A model generated the notes under the pieces. It was not told the DNA's origin. It saw nothing but the letters and a program-made list of their open reading frames with translations, and did no database searches. Positions 1 to 8,258 of a stretch of 26,221 nt of DNA are shown one piece after another. Source of the DNA: JAAYGD01 sp964428195 (GTDB lineage: Bacteria; Bacillota_I; Bacilli_A; RF39; UBA660); the NCBI GenBank assembly GCA_964428195.1, contig CAYRXC010000009.1, positions 1 through 26,221 of the forward strand, written 5' to 3'. Both the position numbers and the translations under genes were made by a program. Positions within the stretch are counted from its first letter, which is position 1. The number at the start of each line of letters is the position of its first letter.

Positions 1-2
1 AT

Positions 3-1520
3 AACATATTTGGAGGGTCAAATCAAAGTGGAGATGTTACAACATCAAACATTACTCTTACTAGTGGTACATGTGGTACCGTATACGGAGGAAATAATGT
101 TGGAGGAATAACATCAACATCTAATATAACAGTAAATGGTGGTACACTTACTACTATTTATGGTGGTGGGAAACTTGCAACAACCGGAACAACAAATGTA
201 AGCTTAAATGGAACAACGATATCGAACGTATATGGTGGTGGTGAAAGCGCAAATGTCACAACTTCAACAAATGTAACCTTAAGTGGAAGTACTTTAACAA
301 ATTTGTTTGGGGGATCAAATCAAAGTGGAACAGTTCCACAATCAAATATAACTATTAATTCTGGTACTGCAACGAATGTTTATGGAGGAAATAACGCAGG
401 AGGAATGACAACAACTTCTAATGTTGATGTATTAGGGGGAACTATATCAAATGTATATGGTGGTGGAAAACTAGCAAACACTCAAACTACAAATGTTGAT
501 ATTAATTCTTCTCAAAGTATTGGTAGTGTATACGGCGGAGGAGAGGATGCTGACGTAACTATTGGTTCAAACATTAATGTGTTAAATGGAGATATAACAA
601 ATATATATGGAGGATCAAATTTAGCTGGAACGGTTTTAGAATCCTTTATAGATGTTAATGATGGAGAGATAGCAAATATATATGGTGGGAATAACCTGGG
701 TGGAACTACAACAACCACAAATATTAATATAGATGGTGGATATATAGATAATATAACAGGAGGAGGAAACCAAGCAAACACAACAACTACGAATATTGTG
801 ATTAATACTTCGTCTGATCAAATTTCTAATGTTTTTGGTGGAGGAAGTGCGGCTGATGTTACTACATCAAATGTAGATATTTATGGCGGAAGCATACTAA
901 ATCTATTTGGTGGATCAAATCAAAGTGGAACTGTAACTGAAACATTTATTAATATCGAAAATTCCCCATCGATTGGAGCTTTATATGGTGGAAACAACAT
1001 GGGTGGAGAAACGATTGATTCAAACATCAATACAACCGGAGGAACGATTGGAAACATATATGGTGGAGGAAATCAAGCGGAATTGTCGGGAGACTCAATT
1101 TTAGAAATAGTCGATTCAAATATAACTGGAGAGATATATGGTGGTGGAAAAGACGGAGAGACAATAGGAAACACTCATGTTAAGATTACCGATTCTATAA
1201 TAGGCGAAAGTGTTTATGCTGGAGGAAAGGGAGAAACTGCAATAGTATATGGCAATACCTCTTTAAGTATTGAAGGAGAAACAGAAATTGGAGATCATGT
1301 ATTTGGTGGAGGGAATGCAGCAGCAACAGGAACTCAATTATCAAATAATTCATCAAGTATTGTTAATATTGCTGGAGCCACTATTGGCGGCAATGTCTAT
1401 GGTGGTGCAAATACATCTGTTGTTTACGGAACCGTTGATTTGAATATTGGATCTGGAATATTTAGTCCAGTTCTGATTGAAGACGATATTAATATTGCTG
1501 GAACTGTATTTGGCGGAGGA
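3..1520 (+). repeat. Tandem 75-bp coding repeats in a 300-bp four-unit superperiod
   Basis: The codon before each [VIL][YF]GG box lies at 3, 78, 153, 225, 300, 375, 450, 525, 600, 675, 750, 828, 900, 978, 1053, 1131, 1209 and 1296, with degenerate copies near 1392 and 1503. Spacing is 72-78 bp for all but the last copies. The residues after the box cycle in a fixed order: GGSNQSG, GGNNxGG, GGGKLA or GGGNQA, then GGGExA or a variant. The cycle restarts at 3, 300, 600 and 900. The array therefore grew by duplication of four-repeat blocks and decays toward its 3' end. Confidence 0.9.
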
Positions 1521-4262
1521 GAAGCAAATGCTAGCGGTAGTGAAGAATATGACTTCTCATTTATAAGTGTAACTGTTGGCATTGATATATTAATAAGTGA
1601 AGGAGATACTCATACATTATCTATATTGGGTTCTTTATTTGGAAGTGGGAACGCTTCATCAACATCTGGGTATAGCTATATTACGTTGGAAAATTACGGA
1701 GACGAAGATAATCACAAAAGAAATGTATCTATTCAAAGAGCTAATGTTGTAACATTAGATAACTCTTATGTTGAACTTTTTGGTGCAACAGATAGAACAA
1801 ATGAATATTCAAGCGTTTTATTTACGGTAAGTAGAGTTGACGAATTGAAACTAAAAAATAATTCTACACTTTATTTGGAAACTGGAACGAACTTATTAAA
1901 GAAACTTTCCAGTTTGGTTGACATATCAGAGGTTGAAACAAAGGCTGAAGTTACAATAGAAGATGGAGTAATTACAAAAAATGTAGATAACAGATTATAT
2001 GCACTTGATGGCAAAAACATAAATATTGCAACCAATGAACAGGTTACAACTTATGGCGAAGTATATGGAATGAGCTTCTTTGGAATGTATGTAAGAGATC
2101 CATATGGAAATGTAGAAGAAGCATTTTATTCTCCAGAATATGATAACGGAGATACAGTACTACCAGGAGAGTTTTATGTTTTTTCAAGTGGTTCATATGT
2201 ATTAGGATCACATTTATTAAATCATAATATTGAAGTAGATGGATTCTATTCTAATTATCAAGATGAAGAAGACGAAGATTTAATAGAAGTAAAATATATA
2301 ATACCTTCTCCAGAGAGTTCAAATTATTATATGTGGACAATTGGTGAAGCCGTTTCATCATATGATGTAGACTTAATTGCATCTAAGTTCTCTACTTTAG
2401 GATCATATGAGCTTCCTTTAATTAATAATCCAGAACCAAATGCTTTATTTACAATATTGGGAATAAACTATAACGGATTAGAACCGAACATAGAATTGGT
2501 TCACAAAAACGAAATACCTAGAATAAATGTTGACGGAGAAGCTGATACTAAAATGAGCTTGGTAATGGAGAGCAGTAACACAGGATGGATTACTGTTGGT
2601 GATACAACATTATTAACAAATCCTTTGACCCCGTATGATGGAACAGAAGAGTATTTAAAGGAAAACTCTAGCGTAGTTCCTTCCTTATTGTTTAATTTAT
2701 ATCACTCAAAGAACTTGCAAACGGCTGGCCCTGTTGGAACTGTTGTTATTTCAATGCTTATTATTATACCTATTGACGACTTAACAAATGATGTTGTAAG
2801 GATGAATATTAATGTAAACATTACTAGACAATTATTTACAGGCAATGAATATGAAGGTGCAATGACTTCCGGAGAAAAACACGACTATTTTACTTCAACT
2901 GCAACAAATATAACAAATAAGTCAAAATTAACATCTTATTACTCATTATATATAGAAAGCGATACAACGATTTATCAAACCGGATATCATCGAGCATTGG
3001 TTTCTTCTTATGTAATTCCCGAACATACGAAATTTACCATGATAGATTTAACAACTCCTACACCGACATATTATTATTATGAAATGTCAGCAAGCGATGT
3101 AATTGCAGCTCAACAAGAATTTGCTATTCATAACGAAGCTTCCTATAAATTAGAAAAGTTTATTAAAATGGGTTCAACAACATCAACCAATATTTATGAC
3201 GATGCATCACAAAATGCTCTTTATTATGATCCGGTTAATGACTTTGCCTTCGAAGAGTTTATTTTCATTGTAGATTTTGCAGATTCCGGTCTTGCGACCG
3301 ATTTATTGAATCAAACACTATTAATTGAAATTAGGGATTCTGGTGATCAAACAAAAATAGGAGTATTGGGTATTAATTATACAAACTTAACTTACAACTT
3401 ATACGATGATAAAGATGCAGTTATAGAATTATCTGCTTCATTAAGTAAACCGACTATTTATTTAGGTGATTCAACAAGCTTAAATGTTAGTTCAAATTTT
3501 ATTCAACAGATTGCAGACTATAAAACTGTATATGATACAACGTATTATTCTAAAAAAATGGGATTAAAAATATCTATATATGATAGCAATAACAATCTAC
3601 TAAATGCCTCAAGTTTGCTAGGAGTAACGTTTAGGCATAACTCAATAACATATTATCCTAGAATGGATGGAATAATAAGAATAAATGTATCTCCAAGAAT
3701 AGCAAATGTATATTCTCAAATTACTGTTAATACAAAGAATTCAACCCTTCCTTCGGGAACATATAAAATAAAAATAGAATCTTTTGGATCGGTGGATGGG
3801 ATTTATTATGGATTGGAAGCTTCTGATTCATATGATATATATTTGACAGTAATTAATAATATTTATGGGCTAAAGTCAACATTATCAGATGGTGCAACCT
3901 TAATAGATGGATTGACCGGTTTGACGTCAAATGGGAACAATGTAATGGTATTCAGTATTGACTATTCATCAGGATTAACTAGTCCAAATATTAGAATTTC
4001 ACTAAAAAGAAGAAAATATGATCAAATTTATTCGCTAGAATACGAAAAAGTTGATATAATGGATTATATTACCAATGTTTATAGTCCAATAGGTGACCCT
4101 GAAAACTATGAATATTTGATTTCTAGTACACCATTAGCAAATCAAATCGCGTTTGTTTACCTAAAGGATAACTTGGTAACGGGAACATATAAGGTTACAT
4201 TTTCATTATATGATGGTACAAATTATATAGGAGAAGTGTATAATTATATTGTAATAAGATAG
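3..4262 (+). CDS. Giant exported repeat protein (beta-solenoid adhesin-like), 5' end missing
   Basis: The reading frame is open from the left edge (bases 1-2 finish an earlier codon) to TAG at 4260-4262, giving 1419 visible residues; signal peptide and true start lie outside the window. Residues 1 to about 510 are Gly/Asn/Thr-rich 25-residue repeats centred on [VIL]-[YF]-G-G-[GNS]. Such regular repeats usually fold as a right-handed beta-solenoid in secreted adhesins. The remaining ~900 residues are non-repetitive, rich in Ser, Thr, Asn and Tyr, and look like several beta-rich modules; the last stretches (3420-4262) resemble Ig-like domains. I see one cysteine, no LPXTG motif and no C-terminal membrane anchor, so it is probably secreted or held non-covalently. 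The downstream signal peptidase and TasA-like genes support a surface or matrix role. An internal TTG at 303 is not a start, since the repeat frame continues upstream of it. The ligand is unknown. Confidence 0.8.
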   Translation, partial: NIFGGSNQSGDVTTSNITLTSGTCGTVYGGNNVGGITSTSNITVNGGTLTTIYGGGKLATTGTTNVSLNGTTISNVYGGGESANVTTSTNVTLSGSTLTNLFGGSNQSGTVPQSNITINSGTATNVYGGNNAGGMTTTSNVDVLGGTISNVYGGGKLANTQTTNVDINSSQSIGSVYGGGEDADVTIGSNINVLNGDITNIYGGSNLAGTVLESFIDVNDGEIANIYGGNNLGGTTTTTNINIDGGYIDNITGGGNQANTTTTNIVINTSSDQISNVFGGGSAADVTTSNVDIYGGSILNLFGGSNQSGTVTETFINIENSPSIGALYGGNNMGGETIDSNINTTGGTIGNIYGGGNQAELSGDSILEIVDSNITGEIYGGGKDGETIGNTHVKITDSIIGESVYAGGKGETAIVYGNTSLSIEGETEIGDHVFGGGNAAATGTQLSNNSSSIVNIAGATIGGNVYGGANTSVVYGTVDLNIGSGIFSPVLIEDDINIAGTVFGGGEANASGSEEYDFSFISVTVGIDILISEGDTHTLSILGSLFGSGNASSTSGYSYITLENYGDEDNHKRNVSIQRANVVTLDNSYVELFGATDRTNEYSSVLFTVSRVDELKLKNNSTLYLETGTNLLKKLSSLVDISEVETKAEVTIEDGVITKNVDNRLYALDGKNINIATNEQVTTYGEVYGMSFFGMYVRDPYGNVEEAFYSPEYDNGDTVLPGEFYVFSSGSYVLGSHLLNHNIEVDGFYSNYQDEEDEDLIEVKYIIPSPESSNYYMWTIGEAVSSYDVDLIASKFSTLGSYELPLINNPEPNALFTILGINYNGLEPNIELVHKNEIPRINVDGEADTKMSLVMESSNTGWITVGDTTLLTNPLTPYDGTEEYLKENSSVVPSLLFNLYHSKNLQTAGPVGTVVISMLIIIPIDDLTNDVVRMNINVNITRQLFTGNEYEGAMTSGEKHDYFTSTATNITNKSKLTSYYSLYIESDTTIYQTGYHRALVSSYVIPEHTKFTMIDLTTPTPTYYYYEMSASDVIAAQQEFAIHNEASYKLEKFIKMGSTTSTNIYDDASQNALYYDPVNDFAFEEFIFIVDFADSGLATDLLNQTLLIEIRDSGDQTKIGVLGINYTNLTYNLYDDKDAVIELSASLSKPTIYLGDSTSLNVSSNFIQQIADYKTVYDTTYYSKKMGLKISIYDSNNNLLNASSLLGVTFRHNSITYYPRMDGIIRINVSPRIANVYSQITVNTKNSTLPSGTYKIKIESFGSVDGIYYGLEASDSYDIYLTVINNIYGLKSTLSDGATLIDGLTGLTSNGNNVMVFSIDYSSGLTSPNIRISLKRRKYDQIYSLEYEKVDIMDYITNVYSPIGDPENYEYLISSTPLANQIAFVYLKDNLVTGTYKVTFSLYDGTNYIGEVYNYIVIR

Positions 4263-4275
4263 GGAGGGATTGAAA

Positions 4276-4404
4276 ATGGATGATTTTGAATTGATGGATT
4301 TGAATACAGATGAGATTATAGAAATATATGACATTATTGAAAATTATCTTGCAAAAATAGACAAAGACATTAAAGCCTCCGAGGCAGGAAAGAATGAAAA
4401 ATGA
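4276..4404 (+). CDS. Small acidic protein of 42 residues, unknown function
   Basis: ATG at 4276 follows a good ribosome binding site (GGGAGGG, 4262-4268) only 13 bp after the giant gene's stop; the ORF runs to TGA at 4402-4404. The product begins MDDFELMDLNTDEII, is strongly acidic in its first half, and is predicted helical with a Lys-rich tail (AGKNEK). No signal peptide or membrane segment is visible. Its last 11 bp overlap the start of the next gene, which suggests translational coupling. I do not recognise a family. It could be a real small protein, or a leader ORF delivering ribosomes to the downstream start. The strong ribosome binding site favours real translation. Confidence 0.5.
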   Translation: MDDFELMDLNTDEIIEIYDIIENYLAKIDKDIKASEAGKNEK

Positions 4405-5875
4405 AATACTAAAGAAGATTGAAGTATCTACCGAGATTCTTTCTGTAATGCCTAGATCAACAGAAAATGACAAACTATTGTTTATTAATGAATCAAGAAA
4501 AGCCTATGCTGAATTTAATTTAATTAAACTTCAAATAATAGAAGAGTTAAAACAAAGGAAGGTTCAAATTGAAACTAATGTAATGGAAGAACCTTTTCAA
4601 GAATATAAGTTCGAAGAAACTATTTCAAAAATGAAATTAGTTAATAACATAAATACTCCATACGAAAAACTAAGTTTGGATAAATCTTTACTGGGATTAA
4701 AGAAGTATTATAAAACAAATTTAATTGATGTAAACAACAATATTTTTGATACTTTAGAAGCATTTAGAAAAGCAGGAATCATATTGAATGAAAAGGATTT
4801 TTATTACGATGAATCCGTTAAATTATATGTGGAAGAGCTATCGAGAATGGATAAAAACAACTATTTAATTGATAACATAAAAAATAAGTTTGAAGAATTG
4901 TATTGGAAAACGCCAAAGTTAATAAACTATATTCAACTTAATTTTAAGGCTTTGTATTTTAAAAATATAAAAATATTTAATAAATATATAGAAAATATAA
5001 ATAAGCAAAATAATCAAAAAATAGAAGATTTATTTGTGGAATGCACCAATAAAGTAATGGAAAGAGACAATTATTATAATTCAAGTTCTAAACATTATTT
5101 GGATTTGTTTGTTCAAGACCACTTAGTTTTGAAAGATTATTCAGAAGACAATATAAAAAAGGTTGCATACGCATTTTTTGAGGGGAATATCTTTGAAAAA
5201 GAGGCAACGATTATTAATTTGGGAAAAACCTTAAATGAATATAAGACCTACATGAAATATAGTTTTATTGTAGAAGAAATAAAAAAAGAAATTGAAGGAA
5301 AAAGCAAGGAAAAAATTAATAGTGCTTCTAAATTAAAAGAAATAGGCAAATTAGAAAAGCAGTTAGTAAATTTCAATAAAAATAAAGGTTCAATGAAAAC
5401 CGAAATAATAGAAAAAATAAAGTTAGCGTATGATGAATATGATGAGTTATATTTTAAAGAAAAACTATATGGATATATTAATAATAAATCTAAAATAATT
5501 GATGCTTTTAAATTTGCAATTTCTTATTATGAATATTTTATTAAATTATGCAAAAAAAATAATGAAGATATAACAAACGAAGAAATTAACAATAACTTTT
5601 TAGAACTAGAAAAACTTGTTAGAAGCCCTTACAATGTATTTATAAACAATTTAGACATAATGGATGGGTACGATATTTCCATGGTGGTTCTCGACAGATA
5701 TAAACTCGAAAACATCAATATTGCAAAAGAACAAATAGATAAAAACAATTTAGATTCAACAATAAAAAATATTGACTTACTTAGTAATTATTACAGGATT
5801 TCTAAACTTGAAAAAATTGATCTATTAAAGATAAAGGAATATTATAAGATTTACAGTTTGCTAAAAAAACTATAA
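4394..5875 (+). CDS. Predicted helical, coiled-coil-rich cytoplasmic protein of 493 residues, unknown function
   Basis: The ORF starts at ATG 4394, overlapping the 42-codon ORF by 11 bp. A purine-rich AGGCAGGAA lies just upstream as a moderate ribosome binding site. The product is very rich in Lys, Glu, Asn, Ile and Leu and appears almost entirely helical, with coiled-coil-like stretches around residues 295-345 (many KEI/KLK/EKL heptads). No signal peptide, membrane segment, nucleotide-binding motif or cysteine cluster is apparent, so it should be cytoplasmic. It shares direction and very short spacing with the upstream giant surface-protein gene, so it is probably co-transcribed and may assist production or export of that protein; this is inference from position only. 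I recognise no family. Codon use resembles the neighbours and gives no sign of recent transfer. Confidence 0.75.
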   Translation: MKNEILKKIEVSTEILSVMPRSTENDKLLFINESRKAYAEFNLIKLQIIEELKQRKVQIETNVMEEPFQEYKFEETISKMKLVNNINTPYEKLSLDKSLLGLKKYYKTNLIDVNNNIFDTLEAFRKAGIILNEKDFYYDESVKLYVEELSRMDKNNYLIDNIKNKFEELYWKTPKLINYIQLNFKALYFKNIKIFNKYIENINKQNNQKIEDLFVECTNKVMERDNYYNSSSKHYLDLFVQDHLVLKDYSEDNIKKVAYAFFEGNIFEKEATIINLGKTLNEYKTYMKYSFIVEEIKKEIEGKSKEKINSASKLKEIGKLEKQLVNFNKNKGSMKTEIIEKIKLAYDEYDELYFKEKLYGYINNKSKIIDAFKFAISYYEYFIKLCKKNNEDITNEEINNNFLELEKLVRSPYNVFINNLDIMDGYDISMVVLDRYKLENINIAKEQIDKNNLDSTIKNIDLLSNYYRISKLEKIDLLKIKEYYKIYSLLKKL

Positions 5876-5893
5876 AAATAAATAAATATAGTG

Positions 5894-5899
5894 TATAAT
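5894..5899 (+). promoter_or_regulatory. Possible -10 box for the surface-fibre operon
   Basis: TATAAT stands 28 bp before the likely start codon at 5928, in the only gap (52 bp) between the helical-protein gene and the pseudo-signal-peptidase gene. No convincing -35 is seen at the right distance (TATAAA at 5871-5876), so the call is tentative. Confidence 0.35.
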
Positions 5900-5927
5900 T
5901 ATAGTTAGTATATGTATGGAGGAGAAT

Positions 5928-6446
5928 ATGAAAAAGATAATTAAAGTCATATTATGGCTAGTAGTTACTGTTGTAGTATTAGTTGATGTAACTTTGACAT
6001 TATATTTGTTAAACTACAACAAGTTTAATGTTTCGGTTATTGGTGATAAGTCACTCTTGGTAATGAAAAAAAATATTGATAAATTTCAAGAAGGAGATTT
6101 AGTTGTAGTTAAAAAAAATAAACAATCTGATTATAAAGTAGGAGATCATATATTCTTTTATGATACTTCAGGTAAAGAAGTTGTTCTAAATTACGGAAAA
6201 ATAAACGAGTATGAGGAAAACCCTGGATCAGATCCGGTATTTGTAATGAACAACAATTATTTATTGGGATATGAGAAGGTTGTTGGCAAAGGGGAATCTG
6301 CAACTGTTTATTCGGGTATCGGGGGAATTATAGCAATTCTTTCTTCAAGATGGATTTTCTTGCTTGTTATTATTTTACCTATAACAGTATTGTTCCTAGT
6401 TCAATTATATTTATTAATAAAAGAAATTAAGAAAGCCAAAAAATGA
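5928..6446 (+). CDS. SipW/S26-like membrane protein lacking the catalytic residues
   Basis: I chose ATG 5928 (172 aa) over the in-frame ATG at 5916 because GGAGGAG at 5918-5924 is a strong ribosome binding site for 5928. The layout is that of a SipW-type signal peptidase: an N-terminal membrane segment (about 5-29), a beta-rich external domain with the paired elements EGDLVVVKK (55-63) and YKVGDHIFFY (69-78), then a C-terminal membrane segment (about 141-165) and a Lys-rich tail. It differs from the complete SipW 600 bp downstream. The Ser-x-x-Pro catalytic motif is absent (GDKSLLVM at 39-46), the Thr-His-Arg catalytic His region reads VLNYGKI (86-92), and the GDSxxxxDSP motif is gone. It is therefore probably not a peptidase; it may act as a chaperone, decoy or partner of the active enzyme. 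It overlaps the next gene by 4 bp. Family assignment is by fold-like similarity and is moderately sure. Confidence 0.6.
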   Translation: MKKIIKVILWLVVTVVVLVDVTLTLYLLNYNKFNVSVIGDKSLLVMKKNIDKFQEGDLVVVKKNKQSDYKVGDHIFFYDTSGKEVVLNYGKINEYEENPGSDPVFVMNNNYLLGYEKVVGKGESATVYSGIGGIIAILSSRWIFLLVIILPITVLFLVQLYLLIKEIKKAKK

Positions 6447-7027
6447 AAAACAACAACAAATTATATATTGTAATAGGGTGTTTACTATTGATTGTATTAA
6501 CTTACGAGGTTATCGATACCTATGGAATATTCGAAAGCAATATTAGAAGTGATGTTGAAAGCAACTTATCAAAATGGCAGATTATGGTTAATTCAGAAGA
6601 TATTACTGGACAAACTAATTCTTTTGTTATAGATGAAGTTTTTTGGGAAAGTAATACTGGTGTAGCAAGTGGAAAAGCAGCACCAGGTTTATCTGGTTAT
6701 TTTGAAATAATAATAGATCCAACGGGATCTGAGGTTTCTATTGAATACGAAATCACTCTTGATTTTTTGAACTTAGGAAATGATTATATCTATATAACCT
6801 CTGTTCAAGATGAAGACTTAGAGGATCTTACGTTGATAGACACAAACAAATATTACGGTATGATTCCTCTTACTGAAATAATGGCAGAAGAAGTAAAAAC
6901 TATAAAAGTTGAGTTTGAATGGGAGAATAATGAAGATAATAACGAAATAGATTCGAGTTATATCGGTCTTGAAAACCCACTTCTTGATATTCCAATTTCA
7001 ATTAAGCTATCTCAATATATTGAATAA
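6443..7027 (+). CDS. Exported TasA/camelysin-like protein, probable SipW substrate
   Basis: The gene starts within an ATGA overlap with the preceding gene. The 194-aa product has an N-terminal hydrophobic segment (residues 7-20) followed by YEVIDTYGIFES. This resembles the aromatic sequence after SipW-processed signal peptides (TYAWFT in the 328-aa protein downstream, SYSRYES in the 189-aa one). The rest is an acidic, beta-rich domain containing phrases typical of TasA-like folds: SGKAAPGLSGYFEIIIDPTGSEV near residues 72-95 and a later VEFEWENNEDNNEID. A position between a SipW paralogue and an active SipW suggests a matrix or fibre subunit. No cysteine and no sortase motif are visible. A TasA relationship is inferred from architecture and context; sequence similarity is weak, so a minor pilin-like or accessory subunit is an alternative. 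Confidence 0.6.
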   Translation: MKNNNKLYIVIGCLLLIVLTYEVIDTYGIFESNIRSDVESNLSKWQIMVNSEDITGQTNSFVIDEVFWESNTGVASGKAAPGLSGYFEIIIDPTGSEVSIEYEITLDFLNLGNDYIYITSVQDEDLEDLTLIDTNKYYGMIPLTEIMAEEVKTIKVEFEWENNEDNNEIDSSYIGLENPLLDIPISIKLSQYIE

Positions 7028-7039
7028 AAAGGTGATACT

Positions 7040-7612
7040 GTGAGAAAAATAATTAATGTAATATTAAAATCATTTGAATATATTTTGACTACATGTATTA
7101 TATTAATAAGTATAGTTGTAGCAATTAATTTTTTACAATTAAACATACTTAAAAAAGAACACACTAATTTTATGGGCTATTCAGTATTTAAAGTAATAAG
7201 TGATAGTATGGCTCCTACTATAGTGAAAAATGATGTTATTATTGTAAAAATTAAATCAGAAATAAAAAAGAATGACATCATTACTTATAAATTAAAAGAT
7301 GATTTTATAACTCACAGGGTTGTAGAAATAAAAAAAGATTCATACATAACTAGAGGAGATTCTAATAATGTCGGAGATTCTCCTGTTTCTAAAGATATTA
7401 TTGTTGGAAAAGTTGTAAAAATATTGCCAAAATTAGGTATTTGGAAAGACATTATTATGACACCCAAAATATTTATATTGTTAATTGTAACCATAGTATT
7501 ATTTAGTTCAAGTTTTAAAGATTGGACAAAAAGGCAATATAATAAATATAAAGATTTTAAAATAACGAGTGATTCCATAATAGAAGGGCGAAGTAAAGAT
7601 GAAAAAGAGTAA
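7040..7612 (+). CDS. sipW: Signal peptidase I, SipW (ER) type
   Basis: The GTG start at 7040 is preceded by AAGGTGAT. The 190-aa product cleaves signal peptides at the outer membrane face. Visible features are an N-terminal membrane segment (about 13-33), the catalytic Ser motif SDSMAPT (Ser56), a VKNDVIIVK strand, the THRVV motif with catalytic His92 (the Ser-His dyad marks the SipW/archaeal/ER class rather than the Ser-Lys class), TRGDSNNVGDSP with Asp107 and Asp113, then a C-terminal membrane segment (about 143-157) and a charged cytoplasmic tail. In Bacillus, SipW processes TasA and TapA, which sit beside it; here TasA-like proteins flank it on both sides and a larger candidate substrate lies 650 bp on. 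The stop overlaps the next start by 14 bp, so the genes are co-transcribed. Confidence 0.9.
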   Translation: MRKIINVILKSFEYILTTCIILISIVVAINFLQLNILKKEHTNFMGYSVFKVISDSMAPTIVKNDVIIVKIKSEIKKNDIITYKLKDDFITHRVVEIKKDSYITRGDSNNVGDSPVSKDIIVGKVVKILPKLGIWKDIIMTPKIFILLIVTIVLFSSSFKDWTKRQYNKYKDFKITSDSIIEGRSKDEKE

Positions 7613-8168
7613 TGTAAAAATCTTTAAAATATCTTTATTGTTGATAGTATTTCTAGCCTTATTAGTAATTCTACCGATGTCTTACTCGAGATATGAATCT
7701 AATACTACATCAAACACAAATGCCCCGGTAGCTTATTATGTTCTTGATGCGGGCTATCAATATGTAAACGTTAAAATACCAAATATGGTTCCTTCAAGCA
7801 CTCCATACCTATATACATTTACAATTTCCAACAACGATGGCGACAATAGAACAGATACATTGTTAGAATATGATTTGACAATCAAAACCACAACAAATCT
7901 TCAATTAGATTATGAATTATATATGAATGAGGATTATTTAAATCCAAGCTCTACTAATATTATAAATTCAACAAATATAGTACAAGATTCTCATGGTACA
8001 TACTTCAAAGAAATGACCACCAATACTGAATATTTTACATTTCAATATGATGAGACCAATTCCTATACATTATTAATTTACTTTCCTACAACATATTCGA
8101 GCTTTATATATCAAGACATTATAGAAAGTATATTCCTAATTATTGATTCAAAACAAATAATACAGTAA
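7599..8168 (+). CDS. Second TasA-like exported protein, probable SipW substrate
   Basis: ATG 7599 lies inside the end of the sipW gene (14-bp overlap) with only a weak ribosome binding site, so translation is probably coupled. The 189-aa product has an N-terminal membrane segment (about 10-26) ending in LPMSYSRYES, the same aromatic motif as the other two substrates. It is followed by a Ser/Thr/Asn-rich beta domain in which YTFTISNNDGDNRTDTLLEY and LQLDYELYMN resemble the strands of TasA/camelysin-type proteins. There is no cysteine, sortase motif or C-terminal anchor. It is the last gene before a new promoter at 8204-8232. It is probably a secreted fibre subunit or anchor; function is inferred from the signal-peptide type and neighbours. 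Confidence 0.6.
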   Translation: MKKSNVKIFKISLLLIVFLALLVILPMSYSRYESNTTSNTNAPVAYYVLDAGYQYVNVKIPNMVPSSTPYLYTFTISNNDGDNRTDTLLEYDLTIKTTTNLQLDYELYMNEDYLNPSSTNIINSTNIVQDSHGTYFKEMTTNTEYFTFQYDETNSYTLLIYFPTTYSSFIYQDIIESIFLIIDSKQIIQ

Positions 8169-8203
8169 ATTGTGTAAACTTAAAAAAAAGTGTTGACAAA
8201 ACA

Positions 8204-8232
8204 TTGAAAAACAAATTTTCGTATGCTAGACT
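8204..8232 (+). promoter_or_regulatory. Strong sigma-A-type promoter with extended -10
   Basis: TTGAAA (8204-8209), 17 bp, then TAGACT (8227-8232) preceded by TGC, giving an extended -10 (TGnTAGACT). A second -35-like TTGACA lies at 8193-8198. It stands in the 90-bp gap before the 328-aa gene, which also has an ideal AGGAGG site (8245-8250). Independent transcription of that gene follows. Confidence 0.65.
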
Positions 8233-8258
8233 GAGAATAAGAAAAGGAGGAAAAAAGG

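Noticed and set aside
303..305. TTG as the start of the giant repeat protein
   Set aside because: The same repeat pattern continues in frame back to base 3, so this is an internal Leu codon and the gene begins outside the window.
512..821. Antisense ORFs of 89 and 61 codons in the repeat region
   Set aside because: Their Pro- and Ile-rich composition is the complement of the Gly-rich repeats; no ribosome binding site or conserved motif supports them.
3..1300. Regular 75-bp repetition as a CRISPR array
   Set aside because: The repeats are imperfect, in frame and encode a continuous periodic protein, with no identical repeats separated by unique spacers.
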